43,839 nucleotides of DNA from an uncultured beta proteobacterium (GCA_903894475.1 CAITQH010000363.1:1-43839); one strand, 5' to 3'. Positions 1-9,540 are shown, numbered from the stretch's first letter. Notes: generated from the letters alone by a model not told the origin. Program-made: numbers and translations.

Positions 1-1334
1 CAACAGACAGAGTGCGGCCACCGCAATCGGCAACCAGCCGCCTTCAAAGAACTTGAACAGGTTGGTGCCGAGAAAGACCAGATCAACCAGGAACAGGAGG
101 CCGAAGATGGGCAGAAAAATGAATTTGTTCCAGCCTTTGATGAAGACCATGACATAAGCCGCCAGCAAGGTGTCGATGGCCATGGCCCCCGTCACGGAAA
201 TGCCGTAGGCGGAGGCCAGGTTTTCAGAGGTCTTGAAGCCAATAACCAGACCGATAACACCCAGGAACAAAAATAGGTTTATCTTGGAGACATAGACCTG
301 ACCAATTTCATCGGCCGAGGTGTGCTTGATACGCAGCCGCGGAATATAGCCGAGTTGCACCGCTTGGTTGGCGATGGAAAAGGCGCCGGAAATCACCGCC
401 TGAGATGCAATGACAGTGGCCAGAAAGGCCAGCAACAGCATCGGGATCAGTGCCCACGAGGGTGCCAGTCGGTAAAAAGGGTTGTCCAAAGCGGAAGGCT
501 CGCTGATCAACAGGGCACCTTGCCCGAAATAGTTGAGCAACAGGGCCGGAAAGACAATCAACAGCCAGGCGCGCTGGATTGGTTTGAGTCCAAAGTGGCC
601 CATGTCGGCGTACAGGGCTTCGCCGCCGGTGACCGCGAGCACGACCGAGCCCAGAATCGCAATGGAGACTGCACTGTGGTGCATCAGGAAACTCAGCCCG
701 GTTAGCGGGTTGAGTGCGTACAGGATGCTCGGGTTGTTGGCGATCTGGACTAAACCCAGCAGGCCCAGTACGCCAAACCAGACCGCCATCACCGGGCCAA
801 ACACCTTGCCGATTCGGGCGGTACCGAAACGCTCAACGGCAAATAGCCCGGCAATCAGGGCTATGGCGATGTAGATGATGTAGGGCTTTAGATCAGCCGA
901 CAAGACGTTCAGCCCTTCAACGGCACTGAGCACCGAGATCGCTGGCGTGATCATGCTGTCGCCGAAAAACAGCGCGGCGCCCAAGGCGCCAGCTACCATG
1001 GTGGCCCAGCGGGCGCCAGGTCGATTCGAGGTTCGCTGTGACACCAATGCTGTCAGGGCAAAGACGCCGCCCTCACCGTGGTTGTCGGCGCGCATGATGA
1101 CCAGCACATACTTGATGGTCACGACAAAGATGAGAGACCAGGCAATCAGGGAGAGAATGCCGTAAACCGCTTGCGCGATGTCGTTGCCTTGTTTGGCGCC
1201 GGTAGCCTCGATTGAAACTTTCAAGGCGTACAGCGGTGAAGTTCCTATGTCACCAAAGACAACGCCGATGGCACCCAGCATGAGCGCGCTCAATTTGGCC
1301 GGGGCATGATTATTGTGATTTGGATCGGACATGG
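1..1334 (-). CDS. kup: Kup-family potassium uptake protein (C-terminus outside window)
   Basis: Inner-membrane K+ uptake permease, driven by proton symport in characterised Kup proteins. Translating from the ATG whose complement lies at 1332-1334 gives MSDPNHNNHAPAKLSALMLG, followed by the family's N-terminal signatures GDIGTSPLYAL, ADNHGEGG and FFGDSMITPAISVLSA. Serial hydrophobic helices follow, with ALYADMGHFG, SQAVISGAFS and QAVQLGYIPRLRI further on. About 444 residues are visible of the roughly 620 typical for the family, so about two thirds is present: most of the membrane domain is here, while its end and the cytosolic C-terminal domain lie beyond base 1. No frameshift is seen. The next gene is divergent, 162 bp away, so the promoters of both must lie in that gap. 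Identification is firm; substrate specificity rests on the family. Confidence 0.95.
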
Positions 1335-1496
1335 GGTGTGGCGGAGTTGTTCACCCTTGTCTATCGGCAGATGTCTGTCATTCTGAAGGGCTGGCTCGGT
1401 CAATCCATCGCACGACCAGCCGTGATGCGAGGCCTTGTTGTTTGACCTTGATTCAAGTTTTGCAATTCACGGTCGATTCCAGCGGGGTAGCAGAAA
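1335..1496. other. Divergent intergenic region, kup / RodZ-C-like gene
   Basis: This 162-bp spacer separates two divergent genes and must carry both start regions. I see no strong sigma-70 promoter, no large palindrome and no convincing small ORF in it. The base composition resembles that of the flanks. Confidence 0.4.
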
Positions 1497-2216
1497 TTGA
1501 TCGTGATCAACAACAATACTCATGTGCCGAGCGCAACTCAGAGAGCCGACCCGGCGCGCGAGTTGGAGAAAGTGGCGGCCATGTCGCACGGCAGTCTGGG
1601 CGATTCGCGATTGCAGCGGTTTGCCCACTCGCTTGGCAGGCTTCCGCTTGAGCATCATCTCTTGTTCAATAGTCTTGTCTTTCTGCTGGTCTTTGTGCTG
1701 GCCACCCTGTTTTTTAGAGCCTTGCTGCATCAAACCTTGGACAACATGCTGGAGAAGCCCAGAAGGGCGGAACTGGTCTATCTGGCGCCAGCGTCGCCGG
1801 CAGCAGGGTCGCAAGAGGTCTCATCGGTCCAGGTAGAGAAGGCCGCTGTGCCTGCTGTTCAGCAGGCGCCTGCTGTCCCCGCGCTGGCCGGTGACTGCGC
1901 CTGGCAGGAGCAGGAAATCGTGATCAAGGCGCTTGCGTCCGGCAAAGCCAGCGATTACGTTTATTTTGTGGCTCTGGCGGATTCGAAGCTGTGTGTGATG
2001 GACAGTCGCAATCAAACCACGTCGCTTCCGTTACGGGCAGGTGAAACCAGGACCGTTCGAGGTGGCACTGCGCCATGGCGTGTGCGAAGTTCCGACTGGT
2101 CCGGCGTCAAGATCTTCTTTCAGGGCAGTCGCGTCGCCGTACCTGTCACCGGAGCGGCTCAAGTCAGGATCGAATTGTCTTTAGCACCCTGCGTTCCTTT
2201 GCTTGCTCAGTGCTGA
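1497..2216 (+). CDS. Single-pass membrane protein with RodZ-C (DUF4115)-like domain
   Basis: Function not known. The 239-residue product has a polar N-terminus (1-52), one hydrophobic segment (about 54-75, rich in L, V and F), a Pro/Ala/Val-rich linker (95-131) and a compact C-terminal domain (about 135-218). In that domain the stretches LPLRAGETRTVRG, APWRVRSSDW and GVKIFFQGSRVAVP follow the layout of the periplasmic C-terminal domain of the cell-shape protein RodZ (DUF4115): a beta strand, a Gly-Glu turn, 'G..P..V', then a small residue, strand and 'G..V'. The RodZ N-terminal helix-turn-helix is absent. Cys134, Cys166, Cys232 and Cys239 lie on the predicted periplasmic side. The start is uncertain: TTG at 1497 gives the full length, ATG at 1581 removes 28 residues and keeps the membrane segment. 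The RodZ-C resemblance is my reading of the motif order, not a search result. Confidence 0.6.
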   Translation: MIVINNNTHVPSATQRADPARELEKVAAMSHGSLGDSRLQRFAHSLGRLPLEHHLLFNSLVFLLVFVLATLFFRALLHQTLDNMLEKPRRAELVYLAPASPAAGSQEVSSVQVEKAAVPAVQQAPAVPALAGDCAWQEQEIVIKALASGKASDYVYFVALADSKLCVMDSRNQTTSLPLRAGETRTVRGGTAPWRVRSSDWSGVKIFFQGSRVAVPVTGAAQVRIELSLAPCVPLLAQC

Positions 2217-2445
2217 GACCTTGATCCATGGAACCGAAAATCATTTCGAAAGCGCCATTGCGGGTGCGCACCGGTCCGCCACTCTTGTCTGTGCACGGCG
2301 CATCGATCCGCCGGGCCCGCTATGGGGCTGCATGAGTCGGCGTCGTATCGGTCGCTTAGCAGACTGATTAGAAAAACCCCGTTTGAAAAACGATGGGTTG
2401 CAGCGCCTAAAATCGCAACATTAATCCTACGGAATTTCCTGCACT
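2217..2445. other. Intergenic region upstream of the xseB-ispA-dxs cluster
   Basis: This 229-bp gap should hold the promoter of xseB. A TTGAAA at about 2391-2396 followed by TAAAAT about 19 bases later is the best sigma-70-like pair I can see, but the spacing is long. A 35-codon ATG ORF at 2228-2335 has no good ribosome-binding site and resembles nothing I know. Confidence 0.35.
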
Positions 2446-2682
2446 ATGGCACCTGCTGTTCGCGCCACTACCGCCAAGCCGGCTAGTTTTGAGCTCGCTC
2501 TGGACGAGATGGAAGCCTTGCTTGACAACATGGAAGCAGGTGCCATGCCCTTGGAGCAACTCTTGACACAGTACCAGCGCGGGGCTGAACTGCTGAAGTT
2601 TTGTCGTGAAAGGCTTGAAACCGTCGAGGCTCAGATCAAGGTGTTGGATCAGGGGGCGCTCAAGACATGGACCTCCGATTGA
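2446..2682 (+). CDS. xseB: Exodeoxyribonuclease VII small subunit
   Basis: Small subunit of exonuclease VII, which degrades single-stranded DNA in both directions in the cytoplasm together with the large subunit XseA (not in this window). The 78-residue length is typical. The family core SFELALDEMEALLDNMEAG, then PLEQLLTQYQRGAELLKFCR and ETVEAQIKVL, forms the expected two-helix coiled hairpin. The ATG at 2446 gives a normal N-terminus. The 3' end overlaps the ispA start at 2667 by 16 bases, so translation of the two is probably coupled. The gene order xseB-ispA-dxs is widespread in proteobacteria. Confidence 0.93.
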   Translation: MAPAVRATTAKPASFELALDEMEALLDNMEAGAMPLEQLLTQYQRGAELLKFCRERLETVEAQIKVLDQGALKTWTSD

Positions 2683-3644
2683 AATTTTTCCCCGTTTTTG
2701 ACATTGACAACTGGATAGTTGACCGCCTGACCAGAGTGGAGCGGTGTCTTGAGCGCTGGGTGAGTGTCAAGGTATCTGCAAGCCTGGGTCATGACGCGCC
2801 GGCCGGGTTGATTGCTGCCATGCGATACGCGGTGCTTGATGGCGGCAAGCGACTGCGCCCGCTGCTGGTGCTTGCGGCGTATGAAGCTGCCACGAGTGAC
2901 GCTGAAGGTTCCTCCGACTTGAGGGGGCAAGCAGCGGTCGGTGGAGAGGATGCTGTGCTTCGTGCCGCCTGTGCGGTTGAACTCATCCATGCTTATTCTT
3001 TGGTACACGATGACATGCCCTGCATGGATAACGATGTGCTGCGACGCGGCAAGCCGACGGTCCATGTCAAATTTGGCGAGGCGCAAGCCCTGCTGGCCGG
3101 GGACGCATTGCAGGCGCTGGCTTTTGAGTTGTTGACACCTGATACCGGCATGCCTGAGGCGCTGCAGGCTCGTTTGTGCCGCTTGCTGGCGCAAGCCGCG
3201 GGTAGCACGGGTATGGCAGGCGGGCAGGCGATTGACCTGGCCAGTGTCGGAGCCAGATTGTCGGAGAGCCAGTTGCGCGAGATGCATCGTCTCAAGACGG
3301 GGGCCTTGCTGCGAGCCAGCGTGATGATGGGGGCGGTTTTTGCTGATCTGCCGCCGGTGGCGCTGACCGCGCTGGAAGCTTATGGAGCCGCAATCGGCTT
3401 GGCGTTTCAGGTGGTGGACGATATTCTGGACGTCATTTCGGACTCTGCCACCTTGGGCAAGACTGCCGGCAAGGACGCGAGTCAGGATAAACCTACCTAC
3501 GTATCGGTGCTGGGACTGGAGCGCTCAGGCAAGTATGCGCAGGAATTGCTTGAGCAGGCCTTGACCGCGCTGGCCCAAGGCGGACTGCCCAATACTCAGG
3601 CTCTTGAAGGTTTGGCTAACATGGTGGTTCGCCGAACCAGTTGA
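2667..3644 (+). CDS. ispA: Farnesyl diphosphate synthase (polyprenyl synthetase family)
   Basis: Cytoplasmic prenyltransferase condensing DMAPP/GPP with IPP to farnesyl diphosphate, the precursor of undecaprenyl phosphate and quinone side chains. The 325 residues carry GGKRLRP (59-65), the first Asp-rich motif DDMPCMD (115-121) with the following RRGKPTVH, the TGALLRAS helix (211-218) and the second Asp-rich motif FQVVDDILD (247-255) followed by the conserved GKTAGKD. The two-residue insertion in the first Asp-rich motif (DDxxxxD) is the bacterial FPP/GGPP synthase form. It starts inside xseB and is followed by dxs. The N-terminus is about 20 residues longer than E. coli IspA. Chain length is inferred from family and context. 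Confidence 0.93.
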   Translation: MDLRLKFFPVFDIDNWIVDRLTRVERCLERWVSVKVSASLGHDAPAGLIAAMRYAVLDGGKRLRPLLVLAAYEAATSDAEGSSDLRGQAAVGGEDAVLRAACAVELIHAYSLVHDDMPCMDNDVLRRGKPTVHVKFGEAQALLAGDALQALAFELLTPDTGMPEALQARLCRLLAQAAGSTGMAGGQAIDLASVGARLSESQLREMHRLKTGALLRASVMMGAVFADLPPVALTALEAYGAAIGLAFQVVDDILDVISDSATLGKTAGKDASQDKPTYVSVLGLERSGKYAQELLEQALTALAQGGLPNTQALEGLANMVVRRTS

Positions 3645-3732
3645 AATCCTGTTTCTGTGCAAATATCCGGCATCACGGACAAGAAGCAGAATTCACTACT
3701 ACGCAGCATTGAAAAAGAGTAATACCCAGCCT

Positions 3733-5631
3733 ATGTCGAATACCGTGTATCCACTGCTGCAAACGATCAATGATCCCGCTGACTTGCGACGTTTGCCGCG
3801 TGCGCAGCTGGAGTTGCTGGCGGATGAGCTGCGCGCCTATCTGCTTGACAGCGTGTCGCAGACGGGTGGGCATTTGAGCTCCAATCTCGGTACCGTTGAG
3901 CTTACTGTGGCGCTGCACTATGTTTTCAATGCGCCGAGCGATCGTATGGTTTGGGACGTCGGTCACCAAACTTACCCGCACAAGATTCTTACCGGCCGGC
4001 GCGATCGCATGGGTTCGCTGCGCCAGTTCGGTGGTTTGAGCGGGTTCCCTCAAAGAGCGGAAAGTGAATACGATGATTTCGGGACGGCGCATTCCAGCAC
4101 CTCGATTTCAGCAGCCTTGGGGATGGCGCTGGCAGCCAGGATCAAGGGCGAAGAGCGTCATGTGATCGCGGTGATTGGCGACGGTGCCTTGACTGCCGGC
4201 ATGGCTTTTGAAGCGCTGAACAACGCTGGAGTCGCTGATACCAATCTGCTGGTGATACTCAACGACAACGACATGAGCATCAGTCCACCGGTGGGCGCGC
4301 TTAATCGCTATCTGGCCAAACTCCTGAGCGGGCAGTTTTACGCCGCAGCCAAGAACGCCGGCAAGACGGTATTGAAGGGGGCTCCGCCGCTGTTCGAACT
4401 GGCCAAACGCATAGAGGAACACGCCAAAGGTATGGTGGTGCCGGCTACCCTGTTCGAAAAATTCGGTTTCAATTACATCGGTCCCATCGATGGCCATGAC
4501 CTTGACTCCCTGATTCCGACGCTCGAAAACATCAAACACCTCAAGGGACCGCAATTCCTGCATGTGGTGACGAAAAAGGGGCAGGGCTACAAGTTGGCTG
4601 AAGCAGATCCGGTGGCCTATCACGGCCCAGGCAAGTTTGACCCGATGATCGGTCTGCAGCAGCCCAGTACACCGCCTAAGCTGACTTTTACCCAGGTCTT
4701 CGGGGAATGGCTGTGCGACATGGCGGCGCGGGATGTGCGACTGGTGGGTATTACGCCTGCCATGCGTGAGGGATCGGGCATGGTTGAATTTGAAAAGCAG
4801 TTTCCGCAGCGCTATTTTGATGTCGGTATCGCGGAACAGCATGCTGTGACTTTTGCCGCCGGTCTGGCCTGTGAGGGACTCAAGCCGGTCGTCGCCATCT
4901 ATTCGACTTTCTTGCAGAGGGCCTATGACCAACTGGTTCACGATGTGGCGCTGCAAAACCTGCCGGTGGTATTTGCGCTGGATCGCGCAGGTTTGGTCGG
5001 CGCAGATGGCGCGACGCATGCAGGTGCCTACGACATTGCTTTTCTGCGTTGTATTCCGAACATGAGCCTTGCCTGCCCGGCCGATGAGAACGAGTGTCGA
5101 CAGTTACTGACTTGTGCCTTTGAGCAGAATCATCCGGTGGCTGTGCGCTATCCGCGCGGCTCGGGTGCTGGTGTGGCTGTGCAGGGTGGATTGGAATCCT
5201 TGCCCTTCGGCAAGGGGCAGTTGAAGCGCTTGGGAAAAGGCATTGCCATTCTGGCCTTTGGCACATTGCTTTACCCGGCGCTCGTGGCGGCTGAGGCACT
5301 GGGCGCGACGGTGGTGAACATGCGTTGGGTCAAGCCGCTTGATACCGAACTGTTGCTCAAGATTGCCGCTGAGCATGAAGCGCTGGTCAGTGTAGAGGAG
5401 GGGGCAGTCATGGGCGGAGCGGGCAGTGCAGTCAGCGAGGCGCTGCAGGCAGCTGGCATGGTCAAACCACTGCTGCAGTTGGGCTTGCGCGATGAATTCA
5501 TTGAACATGGGGATGTGAGTAAACTGCTGTCCCTGCAAGGGCTTGACGCTAAGGGCATTGAAGCTTCGATCCGCCAGCGCTTCGGGCCATTGATCGAGTC
5601 AGGACGAGCAGCCCTCAAAGCAGTTGCCTGA
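3733..5631 (+). CDS. dxs: 1-deoxy-D-xylulose-5-phosphate synthase
   Basis: Thiamine-diphosphate enzyme that condenses pyruvate and glyceraldehyde 3-phosphate, the first step of the MEP isoprenoid pathway; DXP also feeds thiamine and pyridoxal synthesis. The 632 residues show GHLSSNLG (46-53), the ThDP/Mg motif [18 protein letters not shown] (149-166) with NDND (177-180), and the pyrimidine-domain GIAEQHAV (365-372), with Glu368 as the predicted cofactor-activating residue. The transketolase C-terminal domain follows. I place the start at ATG 3733 ([10 protein letters not shown]), which matches the usual N-terminus. An upstream in-frame start at 3604 would overlap ispA and add 43 residues of non-family sequence. 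It lies 88 bp after ispA, so the two are probably cotranscribed. IspA and Dxs act in the same pathway that feeds UppS (42596). Confidence 0.96.
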   Translation: MSNTVYPLLQTINDPADLRRLPRAQLELLADELRAYLLDSVSQTGGHLSSNLGTVELTVALHYVFNAPSDRMVWDVGHQTYPHKILTGRRDRMGSLRQFGGLSGFPQRAESEYDDFGTAHSSTSISAALGMALAARIKGEERHVIAVIGDGALTAGMAFEALNNAGVADTNLLVILNDNDMSISPPVGALNRYLAKLLSGQFYAAAKNAGKTVLKGAPPLFELAKRIEEHAKGMVVPATLFEKFGFNYIGPIDGHDLDSLIPTLENIKHLKGPQFLHVVTKKGQGYKLAEADPVAYHGPGKFDPMIGLQQPSTPPKLTFTQVFGEWLCDMAARDVRLVGITPAMREGSGMVEFEKQFPQRYFDVGIAEQHAVTFAAGLACEGLKPVVAIYSTFLQRAYDQLVHDVALQNLPVVFALDRAGLVGADGATHAGAYDIAFLRCIPNMSLACPADENECRQLLTCAFEQNHPVAVRYPRGSGAGVAVQGGLESLPFGKGQLKRLGKGIAILAFGTLLYPALVAAEALGATVVNMRWVKPLDTELLLKIAAEHEALVSVEEGAVMGGAGSAVSEALQAAGMVKPLLQLGLRDEFIEHGDVSKLLSLQGLDAKGIEASIRQRFGPLIESGRAALKAVA

Positions 5632-5782
5632 GTACTTGTTTATTGGCGGTCTGCCCCGCAAGGGAAAACCCCCACCATTGGGGTCCCAGATGGTTTCTAC
5701 AATGCTGGGTGACTGTAGTCGGTCGTCGCTGTGCCTGCTGGCATGGCGGGGTATTTAATCAACAACTATTGGAGTGAAGCTC
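5632..5782 (+). promoter_or_regulatory. Upstream region of TRAP binding-protein gene
   Basis: This 151-bp gap separates dxs from the TRAP gene. It contains AGGGAAAACC (5661-5670), followed by ACCCC...GGGGT arms able to form a short hairpin, and TACAAT (5698-5703) as a -10-like hexamer. A similar decamer occurs before phaR and aapJ (see findings). GGAG at 5771-5774, eight bases before the ATG, fixes the start of the next gene. Function of the decamer is inferred. Confidence 0.35.
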
Positions 5783-6868
5783 ATGGATCGTCGTTCCGTA
5801 ATTAAAAACGCTGGGATTGCCAGTATTCTTGCTGCCGGTGCGGCACCTGCTGTGCACGCTCAGGGCGCAAATATCCGGTGGCGTCTGGCGTCAAGTTTTC
5901 CAAAATCGCTTGACACCATTTATGGCGGGGCCGAGGTATTCGCCAAGGCTGTTAAAGCCATGTCGGGCGGCAAGTTCGAAATCTCGGTGCATGCGGGCGG
6001 CGAGTTGCTGCCGCCGTTTGGTGTGGTGGATGGCGTGCAGAACGCCACCGTTGAAATGTGTCATACGGTTCCCTACTATTTCTATGGCAAAAACCCCGCT
6101 TTTGCCTTGGGTTCAGCTGTCCCCTTCGGTCTGAATGCTCGTCAGATGACCGCCTGGATGATGCATGGCAATGGGCGCAAGTTGATGAACGAGTTTTATG
6201 CTGCCTACGGCATGCTCAGTTTCGCCGGTGGCAATACCGGTACCCAGATGGGTGGCTGGTTCCGCAAGGAGATCAAGTCGATTGCCGATTTCAAGGGCAT
6301 GAAAATGCGTTTGGGTGGTGGCCTGATTGGTCAGGTCATGCAAAAACTCGGTGCGGTGCCGCAAAGCATTCCCGGCGGCGAAATTTACCAGGCGCTGGAA
6401 AAAGGAACGATTGATGCAGCGGAATGGGTAGGACCTTATGATGATCAGAAGCTCGGCTTCAACAAGGTGGCGCCGTTTTATTACTATCCAGGCTGGTGGG
6501 AAGGTGGTCCGGAGGTTGATTTCTTCATCAACCAGAAGGCGTTTGATGCGTTGTCACCCGAATACAAGGCGATTGTGGATGCTGCTTCGGCCCTGGCAAG
6601 TTCTGACATGCTGGCCAAGTACGACGCTCTGAACCCGACTGCTTTGAAGCAGTTGGTGGCTGCCAAGACCAAGGTGCTGCCGTTCTCGCAAGCGGTGCTG
6701 GATGCCTCGTTCAAGGCCTCCATGGAGGTGTTCGCGGAGAACGATGCCAAGAGCCCTGAATGGAAGAAAATCTATGCAGATTTGCGCGCATTCCAGCGAG
6801 ATCAGGTGGCGTGGTTCCGTTTTGCCGAGAGTCGTTTCGACTCCTTTATGGCGATGCAGAAGCTGTAA
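5783..6868 (+). CDS. TRAP transporter substrate-binding protein, TakP/DctP type
   Basis: Periplasmic solute-binding protein of a tripartite ATP-independent transporter. The 361 residues start with an export signal containing twin arginines (MDRRSVIKNAG, then a hydrophobic stretch ending AVHAQ, cleavage near 26-27). The mature part holds GWFRKEIKSIADFKGMKMR and EKGTIDAAEWVGPYDD, the ligand-pocket and hinge signatures of the TakP subgroup, whose characterised members bind 2-oxo acids such as pyruvate; the ligand here is inferred. The start is ATG 5783, with GGAG eight bases upstream, rather than the GTG at 5774. No membrane subunits (DctQ/DctM type) are adjacent on either side, so this is an orphan binding protein that must pair with a permease elsewhere. 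It is followed by a strong terminator and is a single-gene unit. Confidence 0.9.
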   Translation: MDRRSVIKNAGIASILAAGAAPAVHAQGANIRWRLASSFPKSLDTIYGGAEVFAKAVKAMSGGKFEISVHAGGELLPPFGVVDGVQNATVEMCHTVPYYFYGKNPAFALGSAVPFGLNARQMTAWMMHGNGRKLMNEFYAAYGMLSFAGGNTGTQMGGWFRKEIKSIADFKGMKMRLGGGLIGQVMQKLGAVPQSIPGGEIYQALEKGTIDAAEWVGPYDDQKLGFNKVAPFYYYPGWWEGGPEVDFFINQKAFDALSPEYKAIVDAASALASSDMLAKYDALNPTALKQLVAAKTKVLPFSQAVLDASFKASMEVFAENDAKSPEWKKIYADLRAFQRDQVAWFRFAESRFDSFMAMQKL

Positions 6869-6884
6869 TCAGCCGAATTTTTTC

Positions 6885-6920
6885 GCCCCGAAAGGCCTCG
6901 CTTTGCGGGGCTTTTTTTTT
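6885..6920 (+). terminator. Rho-independent terminator after TRAP binding-protein gene
   Basis: GCCCCG (6885-6890) plus AAAG pairs with CTTT plus CGGGGC (6906-6911), with one bulged G and a six-base loop, and is followed by nine T residues (6912-6920). It lies 17 bases after the stop codon and separates this gene from rmuC. Confidence 0.92.
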
Positions 6921-6951
6921 GAACAACAATAGCGTTCTGGAGGGTGCTGTT

Positions 6952-8316
6952 TTGAATGATGTTTTGTTGTGGCTGGTGCTGTTGCTTGGCGTACTCAACT
7001 GTGCTTTGCTCGGTTGGCTCGCGGCCCGCAGACCCGGTGCCGAACTGGCTTCGGCGACCGAGCAGCGTGCCAGTGAGCAGATGGAGCGACTGGAACGCGA
7101 GTTGCGCCGTGAGATCGGAGAATCGGCACGTGCAGGCCGGCAGGAGTTGACGCAAAATCTGGCGACTTTTCAGCAGTCTCTGGTGCAGCAGGGCGCCGAA
7201 GGTGCACGCACGCAAAATGTTCAGCTTGACGCTTTCGGGCAACAACTCGGCCTGTTGCAAAAATCTCTGTCTGACACCTTGAGCTTGCAGTTGCAGTCCT
7301 TGAGTGAATCCAATGCCAGGCGCATGAGTGAGGTGCGGCAAACGCTGGAGGCCCAGCTGGCGCAACTGTTGGCAAGCAATGCCGGCAAGCTTGACGAAAT
7401 GCGTGCGACCGTCGATGAAAAGCTGCAGACCACGCTGCAGGCACGGTTGGGTGAGAGTTTCAAGCAGGTGGCAGACCGTCTGGAACAGGTACACAAGGGA
7501 CTGGGCGAGATGCAGACACTGGCTCAGGGCGTTGGTGATCTGAAGCATTTGTTGACGAACGTAAAGACCAGGGGCATTTTTGGCGAAGCTCAACTGGCTT
7601 CCCTGCTCGAGCAGGTATTGGTGGCAGACCAGTACGCTGCCCAGGTTGCGACCCGACCCGGCAGCAAGAACGTGGTGGACTTTGCCATCAAGCTGCCTGG
7701 CAAGTCCGAGCAGGGTGCACCGCTGTGGCTGCCGATTGATGCCAAATTTCCGAATGAAGACTACGAGCGGCTGCTGGAAGCGCAGGGCAACGCTGATGGA
7801 ACGGGCGCCGAGGCGGCAGGCAAAGCGCTGGAGTTGCGGATCCGACTGGAAGCACGTTCCATCGCCGACAAGTACGTGGAGCCGCCTTACACAACCGACT
7901 TTGCAATATTGTTCTTGCCAACGGAAGGTCTCTATGCGGAGGTGTTGCGGCGCCCCGGGTTGATGCAGGCGCTGCAACGGGAACATCGCATTACTTTGGC
8001 TGGACCGACGACGCTGCTGGCTATGCTGAGCTCGCTGCAGATGGGCTTTCGCACCTTGGCGCTGGAGAAGCGATCTAGCGAGGTGTGGCAGGTGCTGGGC
8101 GCGGTGAAGACGGAATTTGGCAAGTTTGGCGATGTGCTGGCGAAAGTAAAGTCACAGACTGAGACCGTACTCAAGACGCTGGACAGTGCAGAGACGCGAA
8201 GTCGAGCCATGGGGCGTGCGCTCAAGCAAGTGGAGTCGCTGTCAGAGACGCAGGTGCAGGTACTGATTCCGGTGGACAAGGATTTCGACGCTGAGCGGGA
8301 TTCGGAGCAGGCGTGA
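6952..8316 (+). CDS. rmuC: DNA recombination protein RmuC homologue
   Basis: RmuC-family protein. In E. coli its loss raises inversion at short inverted repeats; the family is predicted to have a PD-(D/E)xK-like nuclease fold. The 454 residues begin with one membrane segment (about 3-25), then a long Glu/Gln/Arg-rich coiled coil (about 35-185), then the RmuC domain with KTRGIFGEAQLASLLEQVL and the core LPIDAKFPNEDYERLL, whose Asp and Lys fit the predicted active site. The start is TTG 6952: GGAGGG at 6939-6944 sits seven bases upstream and the product opens MNDVLLWLVLLLG. An open frame continues 64 codons upstream through the terminator and the previous gene and is not credible. The stop overlaps the next gene's GTG start by four bases (GTGA). 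Confidence 0.93.
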   Translation: MNDVLLWLVLLLGVLNCALLGWLAARRPGAELASATEQRASEQMERLERELRREIGESARAGRQELTQNLATFQQSLVQQGAEGARTQNVQLDAFGQQLGLLQKSLSDTLSLQLQSLSESNARRMSEVRQTLEAQLAQLLASNAGKLDEMRATVDEKLQTTLQARLGESFKQVADRLEQVHKGLGEMQTLAQGVGDLKHLLTNVKTRGIFGEAQLASLLEQVLVADQYAAQVATRPGSKNVVDFAIKLPGKSEQGAPLWLPIDAKFPNEDYERLLEAQGNADGTGAEAAGKALELRIRLEARSIADKYVEPPYTTDFAILFLPTEGLYAEVLRRPGLMQALQREHRITLAGPTTLLAMLSSLQMGFRTLALEKRSSEVWQVLGAVKTEFGKFGDVLAKVKSQTETVLKTLDSAETRSRAMGRALKQVESLSETQVQVLIPVDKDFDAERDSEQA

Positions 8317-9524
8317 GCCCCGCATCGGCTGATTCGCCAGTGCCACGATTCGCGTTGGCACGCCTGATCGCTGGTCATGTATGCCTGCATGCCAGTATGG
8401 CCGGCATGCGCATGGCTGCGCCCTTGATGGCACTGCGCGACGGATACAGTGCCATGGCTGTCGGCTTCTTGCTGGCTTTATTCGCTCTGACCCAGGTGTT
8501 TTTGGCTTTGCCAGCCGGACGTTATGCGGACCGCCATGGACTCAAGCGCCCGGTTGGCTTGTGCGTGACGGTCGCATCCGCCGGTGCTGGTCTGGCGTTT
8601 GCTTTTCCCGTATTTCCTGTCTTGTGCCTGAGTGCCCTGATGGCCGGCGGTGCCACGGGCGTGGCTTCCATCTCGCTGCAACGCCATGTCGGACGTGCGG
8701 CACAAAATGCGACGGAGTTGAAGCGGGTGTTCAGTTGGCTTGCTATCGGGCCGGCAGTATCGAATTTTCTTGGCCCACTGACGGTGGGTCTGTTGATTGA
8801 TCACAGCGGGTTTCGGGCCGCATTCCTGTTCATGGCCTTGCTGCCACTCGCTACCTGGTTCTGGGTGCGCCCTACGGTCGAATTGCCACCGGTGATGCAG
8901 TTGGCAGGCGCCAAGCACGGCAGGACACTGGACTTGCTGCGCGAGCCCCTCATGCGACGGCTGATGTTGGTGAACTGGCTGCTCTCATCTTGTTGGGATG
9001 TCCATACCTTTGTCGTGCCGGTGCTGGGCCATGAGCGGGGTTTTAGTGCGTCCCAGATCGGCGCGATTCTGGGCGCATTTGCGCTCGCGGCGACGCTGAT
9101 CCGGATCGTCTTGCCATTTGTTGCGTCTCGGGTTCACGAATGGGTTGTCGTGAGTAGCGCCATGCTGCTTACGGCGGGGCTTTTTGCGGCCTACCCTCTG
9201 ATGGTCTCGGCCTTGGCCATGGGGACGTGCTCAGTTTTTCTTGGACTGGCGCTGGGTTCCGTGCAACCGATGATCATGAGCACGCTGCATCAGATTACGC
9301 CAGAGGCGCGCCATGGTGAAGCACTGGGACTGCGCCTGATGGCAATCAACGCTTCGAGTGTCGTGATGCCGCTCTTGTTTGGGACGGCCGGCGCTGTGGT
9401 CGGCGTCAAGGTGGTCTTCTGGGCCGTAGGCTTGGCAGTTGGTAGCGGAGCCCGGCCGGCCTGGTTGTTGCGACCAGTGAAAACGCTCGATGGCGGCCAG
9501 TCTGCTGGTCTGCGATCGAGGTAA
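8313..9524 (+). CDS. Major facilitator superfamily transporter
   Basis: Polytopic inner-membrane transporter of 403 residues with about 12 hydrophobic segments. The loop after the second segment carries GRYADRHGLKRP, the MFS motif A (G-x-x-x-D-R-x-G-x-[KR]), and a long polar central loop (about 190-215) separates the two six-helix halves. The start GTG 8313 overlaps the rmuC stop by four bases, so the two are translationally coupled. Substrate is unknown; the coupling does not by itself link the transporter to DNA repair. The frame ends 16 bases before the convergent rhlE stop, with no clear terminator between them. Confidence 0.85.
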   Translation: MSPASADSPVPRFALARLIAGHVCLHASMAGMRMAAPLMALRDGYSAMAVGFLLALFALTQVFLALPAGRYADRHGLKRPVGLCVTVASAGAGLAFAFPVFPVLCLSALMAGGATGVASISLQRHVGRAAQNATELKRVFSWLAIGPAVSNFLGPLTVGLLIDHSGFRAAFLFMALLPLATWFWVRPTVELPPVMQLAGAKHGRTLDLLREPLMRRLMLVNWLLSSCWDVHTFVVPVLGHERGFSASQIGAILGAFALAATLIRIVLPFVASRVHEWVVVSSAMLLTAGLFAAYPLMVSALAMGTCSVFLGLALGSVQPMIMSTLHQITPEARHGEALGLRLMAINASSVVMPLLFGTAGAVVGVKVVFWAVGLAVGSGARPAWLLRPVKTLDGGQSAGLRSR

Positions 9525-9540
9525 ACCGTTGTTGCGATGC

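Noticed and set aside
2228-2335. 35-codon ORF between the RodZ-C-like gene and xseB
   Set aside because: No good ribosome-binding site and no recognisable similarity; such a frame is expected by chance.
3604-3732. Longer dxs start overlapping ispA
   Set aside because: The added 43 residues are not Dxs-like and would overlap ispA; ATG 3733 gives the canonical N-terminus.
4108-5019. 303-codon minus-strand frame inside dxs
   Set aside because: Antisense shadow of a clearly conserved dxs; no motif or ribosome-binding site.
6802-7986. 394-codon open frame on the minus strand
   Set aside because: It lies wholly antisense to the TRAP gene end and rmuC, and its product is low-complexity Gln/Leu/His-rich with no family motif; an effect of GC-skewed codon use in rmuC.
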